Shown in pieces: positions 8,573 through 15,235 of a stretch of 36,498 nt of DNA. Made by a program: the position numbers and the translations under genes. How positions within the stretch are numbered: position 1 is the first letter of the stretch; every line of letters starts with the position of its first letter. The stretch is from Thermomicrobiales bacterium (GTDB taxonomy: Bacteria > Chloroflexota > Chloroflexia > Thermomicrobiales > UBA6265), in contig JADYYO010000199.1 of assembly GCA_020853615.1 (NCBI GenBank), positions 1 to 36,498 of the forward strand, given 5' to 3'. The notes beneath the pieces were generated by a model. It did no database searches. It was not told the DNA's origin and saw only the letters and a list, made by a program, of their open reading frames with translations.

Positions 8573-10597
8573 CTAGGACGCGCTCGAGGCCCGGCGGCGC
8601 GCGCGCCCCGCCCGGCCATCGCCTTTTGCCCGGGCCTTGCTGGCAGGCGGCTTCGCCTCCTCGTCGATCAAGGTGGCATCGGCGGCGGGGAGCCAGAGCG
8701 TGAAGACACTGCCGATCCCCACCTGGCTGGTGGCGCGGATCGTGCCGCCGTGCATCTCCACGAGTCGACGCGCGATTGCGAGGCCCAGGCCACTCCCGCC
8801 AAAGCGGCGCGTCGTGCCGCTGTCCGCCTGCCGGAACTCGTCGAAGATACGCGGCAGCGATTCGGGCGGAATCCCGACCCCGGTATCCTCGATGCGGATC
8901 TCGACCCCGGCGCCCGCCTGCCGGATCGTGCAGCGCACGGATCCGCGCTCGGTGAATTTGACGGCGTTGCCAAAGAGATTGAGCAGCACCTGCACCAGGC
9001 GATTGATATCGGCCGCGATAAGCGGCAAGTCGGGGGCGACGTCGATCGCGAGGTCGATCCCCTTGGCCGCGGCCTGAGCCGCGACCAGGCGCCGCACCCG
9101 CTCGATGGCATCGGCGATGTTGACGGGGCGGACCATCAGGTCGAGCCGCCCCGCCTCGATTCGCGCCAGGTCGAGCAGATCATCGACCAGCGCGGCGAGA
9201 GTTTTGGTGCTGCTCTGCGCCACGTCGAGAAACTCCCGCTCCTCATCCGTGAGGTGGTCTCGCGCGCTCTCGGCGAGCAGCTCGACGTACCCGGAGATGA
9301 TCGTCAGCGGGGTGCGCAGCTCGTGCGTCGCCATCGACAGGAACGCGCTCTTGAGCCGGCTCGCCTCCTCCGCGGCCTCCTTCGCGGCCCGTAGTTCGTC
9401 TTCCGCGCGCTTCCGGTCGGTGATGTCGACCATGAAGCCCTGCCAGTACTGCGGAGCCCCGTCCTCATCGCGGACCAGGGCCGCCTCATCGTGGACCCAG
9501 ACGATCCGCCCGTCGCGGGCGATGTAGCGGTATTCGAGGAAGATTGGCGTCTGCGCCTTGCTCATCTTCCGCAACTCGGCGACGACCCGGTCGCGGTCGT
9601 CGGGGTGGATACGCTCCGCCCAGAAGTCGGGCGAGCTCATCCACTCCTCGGCCGTGTAGCCGAGCATCGTCTCGATGCGCGGGCTGACGTAGAGCGGCGT
9701 GCCATCGCTGTCGGCGGCATCGACATAGACGACGACCGCGATTTGCTCGACGAGCGTTCGGTAGCGCTCCTCCGCCGCGCGCAGCGCCGCGCCAGCGGCC
9801 TTGAATGGGGTAATGTCCTGGATCTGGGCGACGATGTAGGAGGGCTCGTCATCCCGGTTCCGGACCAGCGAGACGGTCAGCCGGCCGCAAATGACGTCGC
9901 CCGGCTTGCGCACGTAGTGCTTCTCGATCTGGTAGGTGGTGATCTCCTTCGCCAGAAGCTGCCGTTCCAGGTCGCGATCGAGATCGCGATCCCCGGGCAG
10001 GGTGATCTCGCGGAAGGTCGTGGCCAGCAACTCGTCCTCGGGGTACCCAAGGGTCTCGCAGAGGGAGGGGTTCACCTGCAGGAACTGGCCGTCGATCGTT
10101 ACCAGCGCCATGCCGATCGACGCCGCGTCGAACGCCTCGCGGTAGAGGGCATTGCTCTCCCGAATCGCGGCAAGCCCGGGGAGCGTCATCTCCGCCTCGG
10201 CCGGCGTATCGCCATCCGCGTCTTCGCCACCTGGCGCTCTCCGCAACAGCACCAGGGTGGAGGCATCCGCGAGGTCGACCGCCCAGGCATCGACCGGCAG
10301 GAGGCGGCCGCCCCGGGTTCGGACCTGCTTTCGCCCCTGCCAGCGCTCGGAAACGCGCCGGGGGCTCCCCGCCGTCCCGGACCCGGACAGGTGGTCATCG
10401 AGAATCGCCGACGCCGGGATGTCGCGCAGCGTGTCACGCGGATACCCGAGCATGGCTTCCGCGGCCTGGCTGGCATCGACGCAGCGGCCGTCCGCATCGA
10501 TGATGAGGGCCGCGCCGGCCGAGCCGTCGAGCAATGGGCGGCAGCGATCGGCTGTCACGACCGCGCGGCGACATGCCGGGTCCATTCTCGTCGTCAT
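8573..10597 (-). CDS. Soluble multi-PAS sensor histidine kinase
   Basis: A 674-aa cytoplasmic kinase with no membrane segment. PAS domains lie at about 22-118, 145-265 and 277-395; the second and third end in PAC motifs (AQIQDIT, GFMVDIT). HisKA has phosphoacceptor His425 in FLSMATHELRTPLT. HATPase_c has Asn544 (GNAVKF), DTGVGIP at 571-577 and GGSGLGLAIA at 600-609. The tail after residue 640 is lysine/arginine-rich (KARAKGDGRAGRARRR) and could bind nucleic acid or membrane. Start ATG at 10597 has AAGGA about 12 nt upstream. No response regulator is adjacent, so this is an orphan kinase. Ligands are unknown, and the PAS sequences do not show an obvious heme or flavin site. Confidence 0.92.
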   Translation of the reverse strand: MTTRMDPACRRAVVTADRCRPLLDGSAGAALIIDADGRCVDASQAAEAMLGYPRDTLRDIPASAILDDHLSGSGTAGSPRRVSERWQGRKQVRTRGGRLLPVDAWAVDLADASTLVLLRRAPGGEDADGDTPAEAEMTLPGLAAIRESNALYREAFDAASIGMALVTIDGQFLQVNPSLCETLGYPEDELLATTFREITLPGDRDLDRDLERQLLAKEITTYQIEKHYVRKPGDVICGRLTVSLVRNRDDEPSYIVAQIQDITPFKAAGAALRAAEERYRTLVEQIAVVVYVDAADSDGTPLYVSPRIETMLGYTAEEWMSSPDFWAERIHPDDRDRVVAELRKMSKAQTPIFLEYRYIARDGRIVWVHDEAALVRDEDGAPQYWQGFMVDITDRKRAEDELRAAKEAAEEASRLKSAFLSMATHELRTPLTIISGYVELLAESARDHLTDEEREFLDVAQSSTKTLAALVDDLLDLARIEAGRLDLMVRPVNIADAIERVRRLVAAQAAAKGIDLAIDVAPDLPLIAADINRLVQVLLNLFGNAVKFTERGSVRCTIRQAGAGVEIRIEDTGVGIPPESLPRIFDEFRQADSGTTRRFGGSGLGLAIARRLVEMHGGTIRATSQVGIGSVFTLWLPAADATLIDEEAKPPASKARAKGDGRAGRARRRASSAS

Positions 10598-10855
10598 CGG
10601 TCCACGATCCTTGCGAGGTCTGGCAATCACCGGGGCCGCCCGCCAAAGGATCCGTCGGCGCGTTTGGCAAGCCCCCGGCGCCGCGTGCATGGTACAGCGT
10701 TTCTCCTCCCGACGCTTCAGCGCGGCTTTCTGCTCCCTTCACCCTACGTTCCCGCGTGGGCTACGCTGATGCGCGCCGCATCATGCCGCCGCGGCGACGG
10801 CAGAGCTCGCGCCCCGGGCGCTTCCCAGACGTGCGGAAAGGGATTGGCGGAGCGA

Positions 10856-12148
10856 GTGTTGCAGCGGGTCCACCGACTAGGTATCGTGGTCCGGGAGAGC
10901 GCCTCGCTCTACCGTACAACATTTACCGACCGGAATATCGGGCTCCTCCTCGGCGCGGGCTTCGTCTCCGAGATCGGCGACTGGTTCAACGCAGTCACCC
11001 TGCTGGCGCTCTCCTATGAGTACGGCGAGGGCGCCACCGGCGTCGGCGGCATGCTCGCGGTCCGCATGCTGACCCGGCTCGTCCTCCAGGGACCCGCCGG
11101 CTCGCTGGTCGATCGCCACCCGGGGCGCCGGCTCCTCTTCGCCAGCGAACTGCTGATGGCGGTCATCGCCACCGCCTTCGTCCTGCTCGCGCGGTTCCCC
11201 GGGCTCTGGCTCCTCTACCTGCTCGTGATTCTGCTGGAGGCGACGAACTGCATCGCGCGGCCGGCGTTCATGGTCGAGCTGCGCGACGAGGCGGCGGAAG
11301 ATCAGCGCTCGGCCGCCAACGGCGCACTCTTTGCCAGCATGACGACGGCGCAGCTCGTGGGGCCGCTCCTCGGCGCGCTCGTGCTGGTGCCGTTCGGGCC
11401 GACCGTCGTCTTCGTGCTGAACGGCGTCACCTTTCTCGCCGTGGCGCTCGCCGTCGCGCTCCTGCGCGGGGGACTCGGCGGCGTGCCGGCCGGGCGGCAG
11501 CAAGCGCCGGCGGCCGAGCCATCTGCCGAGTTCCCGGCAGCGGCGCCGCCGGGGTATCGCTGGCTCCTGCAACGGCGGGACCTCGCGCTCTACGCCCTGG
11601 TCAGCCTCTGCCTCGCCCTCCTCGTCCAGGCGACGATCACCCTCTTCGTCTCACGCGCCGACGCGCTGGGGCTGGGCGAGGGGGGGATCGGCATCTTCTA
11701 CGCCGCCGTCGCCGCCGGGTCGATTGCCGGCAGCATCATCGCCGGCGCCAGCGCCCGCTTTGCCGCCCCGCTCTTCCCGGCAGCTGTCGCCATGGGCCTC
11801 TGCGCGGTCGCGCTGGCCCTCTTCGGCTGGGTCGATGGCGTCGTGCTGGCGATCGCGGCCCTGATCGTCGCCGGCTTCATGACCGACTTCTACGAGGTGG
11901 TCGGGCTGGCCTACTTCCAGCAGTCGATGCCCGGCAGCGTCTACGGCCGCTTCTTCTCGGTCTTCCTGATCGCTCTGAGCGCCGGCGGGCTGGTCGGCGC
12001 GCTCGCCGGGCCGGCGCTGGAAGTGAGCGTCGGCGTCGCGCCGACGCTGCTCGCACTGGCCGCGCCCGGTCTCGTCTTCGCGATCCTGCTGGCGCTGCTG
12101 TCGCGGGAGTGGCAGGCGACGGCCGTGGAGCGCCGACCGGGCGCTTGA
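10856..12148 (+). CDS. MFS_3-type transporter (EntS-like exporter fold)
   Basis: A 430-aa, roughly 12-helix transporter of the MFS_3 (enterobactin exporter-like) branch. Family traits are the start 'NIGLLLGAGFVSEIGDWFNAVTLLAL', the motif A variant 'GSLVDRHPGRRLL', 'LEATNCIARPAFMVELRDEAAEDQRSAANG' after helix 5, and a late 'GRFFSVFLIALSAGGLVGALAGPAL'. The start is uncertain. GTG at 10856 is preceded at once by GGCGGAG and is preferred; an ATG at 10769 in frame would add a polar, cysteine-containing leader. It is convergent with the HD-GYP gene, 7 bp apart. The substrate is unknown. Confidence 0.85.
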   Translation: MLQRVHRLGIVVRESASLYRTTFTDRNIGLLLGAGFVSEIGDWFNAVTLLALSYEYGEGATGVGGMLAVRMLTRLVLQGPAGSLVDRHPGRRLLFASELLMAVIATAFVLLARFPGLWLLYLLVILLEATNCIARPAFMVELRDEAAEDQRSAANGALFASMTTAQLVGPLLGALVLVPFGPTVVFVLNGVTFLAVALAVALLRGGLGGVPAGRQQAPAAEPSAEFPAAAPPGYRWLLQRRDLALYALVSLCLALLVQATITLFVSRADALGLGEGGIGIFYAAVAAGSIAGSIIAGASARFAAPLFPAAVAMGLCAVALALFGWVDGVVLAIAALIVAGFMTDFYEVVGLAYFQQSMPGSVYGRFFSVFLIALSAGGLVGALAGPALEVSVGVAPTLLALAAPGLVFAILLALLSREWQATAVERRPGA

Positions 12149-12155
12149 GCGCGAA

Positions 12156-13526
12156 TCAAGAGGCCTGGCGGCGCTTCACGATCGTGCGCGGCACGAACCG
12201 ACCACGCACATCGACCGGGGCCGCGCGGCGCTCGGGCAGCGGGAGCGGCGTCGGCGCGGCGCCGAGGAGCCCCCGCGCTTCGTACACCTGCTGGAAGAGC
12301 TCGACGATCTGCGGGTCGAATTGCGAGCCACTCCCCTTGCGCAACTCCTCGAACGCCACCTCGACCGAGAGGGCCGGCCGGTAGATCCGATCGGAGGTCA
12401 TGGCGTCGAAGGCATCGGCGACGGCGATGATCCTGGCCCCGAGCGGGATCTTCTCTCCAGCGAGGCCATCCGGGTATCCGGAGCCGTCCCACCGCTCGTG
12501 GTGGTGCCGGATAACAGCGACGCTCGGCCGGTACGCCTCCAGACGATCGACGATCTCCGCGCCGATTGCCGCGTGCTGCTGGATCTCCGCACGCTCCTGC
12601 GGGGTCAACTCTCCCGGCTTCTTGAGGGAGCTATCGCGCGAGCCGACCTTGCCCAGGTCGTGCACCTGCGCGGCGGCGACGATCGCGTCGATCGTCGGCC
12701 GGGGCAACTGGGGCATCATCTCCAGGATCGCCCGGGTGTACTCCGTCACGCGAATCGAATGGCGGAAGGTGTAGGGATCGCGGCGCTCCAGCGCGTTCGC
12801 CAGCCCCTCCATCGCCACGCGCGTCTCGTGGTGCGCCTGGCGGATCCCCTTGAATGCCAGGTGGGGACCAATCAACAGCGGCACCATCAGGAGCACGATG
12901 GAGAGCGGATTCTCATCGACCAGCACCGGGATGACGCTGCCCAGCGTCGCCAGCGTCAGCAACTCCACGTAGAGCCCGCTGAAGTTGGCTCGCCACATCT
13001 GGAACGTACCGACGCCCATCACCGGCGCCACGATCAGCGCGAGCGAACCCGTGTTGACGACGGTGTAGACCGTCGCCGCGGCAATGGCGGCGACGAGGTT
13101 CTGCGCGTTGCCGAGGGTGGAGCGGGCCGGATCGGCGACGACGAAGTAGGCGAGGCCGCTGACGGCGGTGGAGAGGGCCAGGCCCGCGGAGTTGACGATC
13201 GTCTTGATCATCTCGCGCCGGACATAGAGACCGTCGGCGAAGTGGGCGATGGCGACGATGATGCCGCCAAGGAAGGGTCCGGCGGTCAAGCCCGCCGCGA
13301 AGCAGAAGGCGGCGGAGACGGAAACGTGGAAGGTGATGACCGAGTGGGGAAAGGAAACATCGAGCAATTCGGCGGCGAGGATCATCAGAAGGAGGATGCC
13401 CGCTGTCGCGAGCTGCATGCCGTCGACCGGCCGATCGGCGCGCGCCCACGCGTACCCCAGCGTTCCCAGCGTGACCAGGACCAGGATGACCGTGTAAAGG
13501 CGCGTACGAACAGGCAGTTCGCTCAC
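12156..13526 (-). CDS. Membrane-anchored HD-GYP domain protein (putative c-di-GMP phosphodiesterase)
   Basis: A 456-aa protein. About seven N-terminal membrane helices (roughly 10-28, 38-56, 64-98, 112-131, 143-170, 185-203, 208-222) resemble a MASE-type sensor. A complete HD-GYP domain follows: His256, His289-Asp290 (VHDLGKVG), His319, HHHERWDGSGYPDGL with the GYP motif at about 350-352, and Asp371/Asp374 (VADAFDAMTSDR). This family hydrolyses c-di-GMP to pGpG and GMP. Start is GTG at 13526 with only a weak AAGG upstream. It lies on the same strand as, and 334 bp downstream of, the tandem peptide array, so read-through cotranscription is possible. A basic tail follows residue 420. Confidence 0.92.
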   Translation of the reverse strand: MSELPVRTRLYTVILVLVTLGTLGYAWARADRPVDGMQLATAGILLLMILAAELLDVSFPHSVITFHVSVSAAFCFAAGLTAGPFLGGIIVAIAHFADGLYVRREMIKTIVNSAGLALSTAVSGLAYFVVADPARSTLGNAQNLVAAIAAATVYTVVNTGSLALIVAPVMGVGTFQMWRANFSGLYVELLTLATLGSVIPVLVDENPLSIVLLMVPLLIGPHLAFKGIRQAHHETRVAMEGLANALERRDPYTFRHSIRVTEYTRAILEMMPQLPRPTIDAIVAAAQVHDLGKVGSRDSSLKKPGELTPQERAEIQQHAAIGAEIVDRLEAYRPSVAVIRHHHERWDGSGYPDGLAGEKIPLGARIIAVADAFDAMTSDRIYRPALSVEVAFEELRKGSGSQFDPQIVELFQQVYEARGLLGAAPTPLPLPERRAAPVDVRGRFVPRTIVKRRQAS

Positions 13527-13860
13527 AGCTCAGAGCCTTCGGGGTGCGCTGCCATCACGTTCGGGCCGATGGCACGCCCCTCAGTGTACCGCTTCGCTGC
13601 AGCCGTGTTGCATGGTCGTCGCGAGAAATATGGCGCTTCTGCACATGTTTCATGACGAATTCATTCGGGTTGAAGAAGGCTCACGCGCGCATCTCTGTAT
13701 CGAGCACTACCCACGGTTCTCCATCATCATCTGGGTCATTCCCGATCTCGCGTCGCCTGGCTGCCATCGCTCGCCGAACGACGCCATTCCCGGCGCCGTG
13801 CGTCTTCCCGGCATCAGCGGGAGCCCTATCGGTCCGCACAGCGACCTCGTGCGAGCGGAC
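13527..13860. other. Spacer between peptide array and HD-GYP gene
   Basis: This 334-bp spacer on the array's downstream side holds a hairpin directly after the last peptide stop (13832-13860). It may also hold a weak -10-like TACACT on the minus strand (13584-13589) for the HD-GYP gene. A 35-codon minus-strand ATG frame (13707-13814) exists but has no Shine-Dalgarno and does not resemble the array peptides, so I do not call it. Confidence 0.45.
13832..13860 (-). terminator. Hairpin directly after the last array peptide (possible weak terminator or RNA stabiliser)
   Basis: On the minus strand the arms GTCCGC and GCGGAC flank a 17-nt loop and begin the base after the final TAG. An alternative fold pairs GCAC/GTGC inside GTCC/GGAC. 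There is no following U-run, so it is not a classic intrinsic terminator. It could stop 3' exonucleases or weakly attenuate transcription into the HD-GYP gene. Confidence 0.4.
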
Positions 13861-13914
13861 CTATTTCCAGGTCGCGCTGTCGTGCCGCATCGCTTCGGCC
13901 TCGTCCCAGGTCAT
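13861..13914 (-). CDS. Tandem micropeptide 7 (MTWDEAEAMRHDSATWK)
   Basis: Last complete unit of the array, 17 residues. A second ATG immediately upstream (13915-13917) could add one extra Met. GGGAGG lies 5-9 nt upstream of these ATGs. It keeps the invariant ends MTWD and HDSATWK; the central block is EAEAM followed by Arg. Its last codon is AAA where the others use AAG, a silent change. Function is unknown and no known family is recognised. Support comes from conservation across the seven units together with a ribosome-binding site for each unit. Confidence 0.75.
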   Translation of the reverse strand: MTWDEAEAMRHDSATWK

Positions 13915-13941
13915 CATCTTCCTCCCTTGTCGTTGCGTTCG

Positions 13942-13995
13942 CTACTTCCAGGTCGCGCTGTCGTGCGTGCCGATCACCCACAGGTCCCAGGTCAT
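13942..13995 (-). CDS. Tandem micropeptide 6 (MTWDLWVIGTHDSATWK)
   Basis: A 17-residue unit with GGGAG 8 nt upstream of ATG. The central block is LWVIG followed by Thr. With unit 1 (LWATD) it forms a subclass in which Leu-Trp follows MTWD, giving three tryptophans, and Thr replaces the usual Arg at position 10. A 27-nt spacer separates its stop from unit 7. Function unknown. Confidence 0.75.
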   Translation of the reverse strand: MTWDLWVIGTHDSATWK

Positions 13996-14022
13996 TTCGC
14001 GTCTCCCGTCCTTCAGTCGTCG

Positions 14023-14076
14023 CTACTTCCAGGTGGCGCTGTCGTACTGCGTCGTCGTTCGGCTATCCCAGGTCAT
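14023..14076 (-). CDS. Tandem micropeptide 5 (MTWDSRTTTQYDSATWK)
   Basis: A 17-residue unit, the most divergent. The central block is SRTTT, Gln-Tyr replaces Arg-His at positions 10-11, and Asp4 uses GAT where most units use GAC. AAGGAG lies about 10 nt upstream. The DSATWK end is unchanged. Function unknown. Confidence 0.75.
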   Translation of the reverse strand: MTWDSRTTTQYDSATWK

Positions 14077-14104
14077 CTCGTCACTCCTTCGGCGCTGAAT
14101 CGGG

Positions 14105-14158
14105 CTACTTCCAGGTGGCGCTGTCGTGCCGCGTCGTCTCGATGCCGTCCCAGGTCAT
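14105..14158 (-). CDS. Tandem micropeptide 4 (MTWDGIETTRHDSATWK)
   Basis: A 17-residue unit with AGAGGAG about 8 nt upstream of ATG. The central block is GIETT followed by Arg-His. Ala14 is coded GCC here and GCG in units 1, 2, 6 and 7, a silent difference inside the most conserved part. Function unknown. Confidence 0.75.
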   Translation of the reverse strand: MTWDGIETTRHDSATWK

Positions 14159-14185
14159 GCCGTTGCTCCTCTACGTTCTGTCGCA

Positions 14186-14239
14186 CTACTTCCAGGTGGC
14201 GCTGTCGTGGCGCGTAGCCTCTGCGCTGTCCCAGGTCAT
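14186..14239 (-). CDS. Tandem micropeptide 3 (MTWDSAEATRHDSATWK)
   Basis: A 17-residue unit with GAGGAG about 8 nt upstream of ATG. The central block SAEAT is close to unit 2 (SAETM) and unit 7 (EAEAM), suggesting these three are the most recent duplicates or under similar constraint. Function unknown. Confidence 0.75.
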   Translation of the reverse strand: MTWDSAEATRHDSATWK

Positions 14240-14270
14240 CTCATCGCTCCTCAGCCTTTTGTCGCCGCCG

Positions 14271-14324
14271 CTACTTCCAGGTCGCGCTGTCGTGGCGCAT
14301 CGTCTCGGCGCTGTCCCAGGTCAT
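14271..14324 (-). CDS. Tandem micropeptide 2 (MTWDSAETMRHDSATWK)
   Basis: A 17-residue unit with GGAAGGAG about 8 nt upstream of ATG. The central block is SAETM followed by Arg-His. The spacer to unit 3 is 31 nt, whereas later spacers are 27-28 nt, so the units cannot be exons of one continuous reading frame. Function unknown. Confidence 0.75.
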   Translation of the reverse strand: MTWDSAETMRHDSATWK

Positions 14325-14355
14325 GCCGTTGCTCCTTCCGTCTGTGCCGCGGCCG

Positions 14356-14409
14356 CTACTTCCAGGTCGCGCTGTCGTGCGTGTCAGTTGCCCACAGATC
14401 CCAGGTCAT
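14356..14409 (-). CDS. Tandem micropeptide 1 (MTWDLWATDTHDSATWK)
   Basis: First complete unit downstream of the promoter, 17 residues. AGAGGAG lies about 8 nt upstream of ATG. The central block LWATD with following Thr pairs it with unit 6 in the Leu-Trp subclass, although the two are not adjacent. Function unknown. Confidence 0.75.
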   Translation of the reverse strand: MTWDLWATDTHDSATWK

Positions 14410-14465
14410 CTCGGCGCTCCTCTCATCCGGGTGTCGTCGACATCAAGCGTCATCGTGGCGTTCGG

Positions 14466-14480
14466 TTAGTCCCAGGTCAT
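14466..14480 (-). pseudogene. Truncated first array unit (MTWD then stop)
   Basis: The promoter-proximal unit starts like the others (AAGGGG ribosome-binding site, ATG ACC TGG GAC) but reads TAA at codon 5. Downstream bases keep only a faint resemblance to the rest of a unit, and the next ATG follows after 71 bp where the other units repeat every 81-85 bp. It is either a decayed copy or a four-residue mini-ORF that loads ribosomes on the transcript. Confidence 0.55.
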
Positions 14481-14559
14481 CTCGCTGCCCCTTGTTCCGA
14501 CCCGGCGGGCCGGTGCGATCCCTCTCCCGGGCCCCGGCGAGTTCAATCCCGCCTCCCGG

Positions 14560-14577
14560 ACTGAAGCTCAGTTTTTT
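14560..14577 (+). terminator. Short hairpin with T-run (plus-strand orientation, antisense to the array leader)
   Basis: ACTGA (14560-14564), loop AGC, TCAGT (14568-14572) and six T's (14572-14577) form a short intrinsic-terminator-like signal in plus-strand reading. It would end any plus-strand transcript coming from the array side. A five-bp stem is weak. Confidence 0.35.
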
Positions 14578-14679
14578 CGGCGTGCGATAGTGTTAGGCAG
14601 AATAGCGATTCGGCAATCTTCTCCTGCCTTTATCACGCCTTTCCATGAATTTTTGCAAGACCATTTCTTGCTTGCGCTT

Positions 14680-14708
14680 ACATTAGATCATCTTCTCCTC
14701 AATGTCAA
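14680..14708 (-). promoter_or_regulatory. Near-consensus sigma-70-type promoter of the peptide array
   Basis: On the minus strand TTGACA (14703-14708) is followed by exactly 17 nt and TAATGT (14680-14685). Predicted start of transcription is near 14673, giving a leader of about 190 nt before the first MTWD unit. The perfect -35 and ideal spacing make it one of the strongest promoter matches in the window and fix the array's direction. Confidence 0.75.
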
Positions 14709-15235
14709 GCCCCGGCCCCTGCATCGGACCTAAGTGCCGCTCCGCGTCGCCTGGCGCGCCCTCACCCCGCGCCAACCGACCAATCATGCACCAAATCGAT
14801 TCGCTTCTCTCGTCGGTCGGATCGCTCGGTCCTCGCGGCGGCGAGCGAATGGTTGCCAGATCCCGCTCGGGAATCGACCGGGGCATCCTCGTACCGCCCG
14901 AGGCAGCAGATCTCGCGCCGCTCCTGCCCGTCATGTTTCCACTAGCTTATACTGCTTTTTACGCGAAATGGTTATCTCGCGATGTATTCGGCCTCCCAGA
15001 ACTCCCACCGCATCATAGGGGATGTTCTTGTCACGTTATGTGTGGCATGATCGTGCTGGCGGTATCGTCTGGCTCCCTGGCGATCGACGCATCCCGCCTG
15101 GACGTACGTCGCCCCGAGCCTGCTTGAAAGGGTGGCTCCTTGCGAACTTCCAGCACTCCGCACCCCGGCAGCCACCCCGCGGGGAGGCGCGACCCGCGCT
15201 CGGAGGCGCCCGGCCGGCATTCCGGAGATGAGCGC

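Larger units (their letters stand above)
14481..15235. other. Divergent intergenic region: array leader and upstream of GGDEF-EAL gene
   Basis: This 755-bp stretch holds no conventional gene. Its left part (about 14575-14710) is visibly AT-richer than the rest of the window and contains the array promoter and leader. A minus-strand ATG frame of 23 codons (14593-14664) starts only about 9 nt after the predicted start of transcription and has no Shine-Dalgarno; it encodes a basic peptide rich in Arg and Lys. The right part, around 14940-15060, is also AT-rich and has a -10-like TATACT at 14948-14953 on the plus strand without a good -35. Otherwise nothing is recognisable. Confidence 0.5.

Noticed and set aside
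13707-13814. 35-codon minus-strand ORF downstream of the array
   Set aside because: No Shine-Dalgarno, no similarity to the array units and ordinary intergenic composition.
13861-14480. CRISPR array or simple DNA repeat
   Set aside because: The period is 81-85 bp with coding-type variation, conserved blocks are of unequal length and not palindromic, and no cas gene is present.
14536-14562. tRNA-like T-arm (GTTCAATCC)
   Set aside because: The stem positions do not pair (two mismatches) and no acceptor, D- or anticodon arm is found upstream.
13544-14590. Plus-strand open frames containing repeated YFQVALS blocks
   Set aside because: They are the antisense of the micropeptide array. The repeats shift between frames, lack per-unit ribosome-binding sites on that strand, and have no start/stop logic, whereas the minus strand has all of these.
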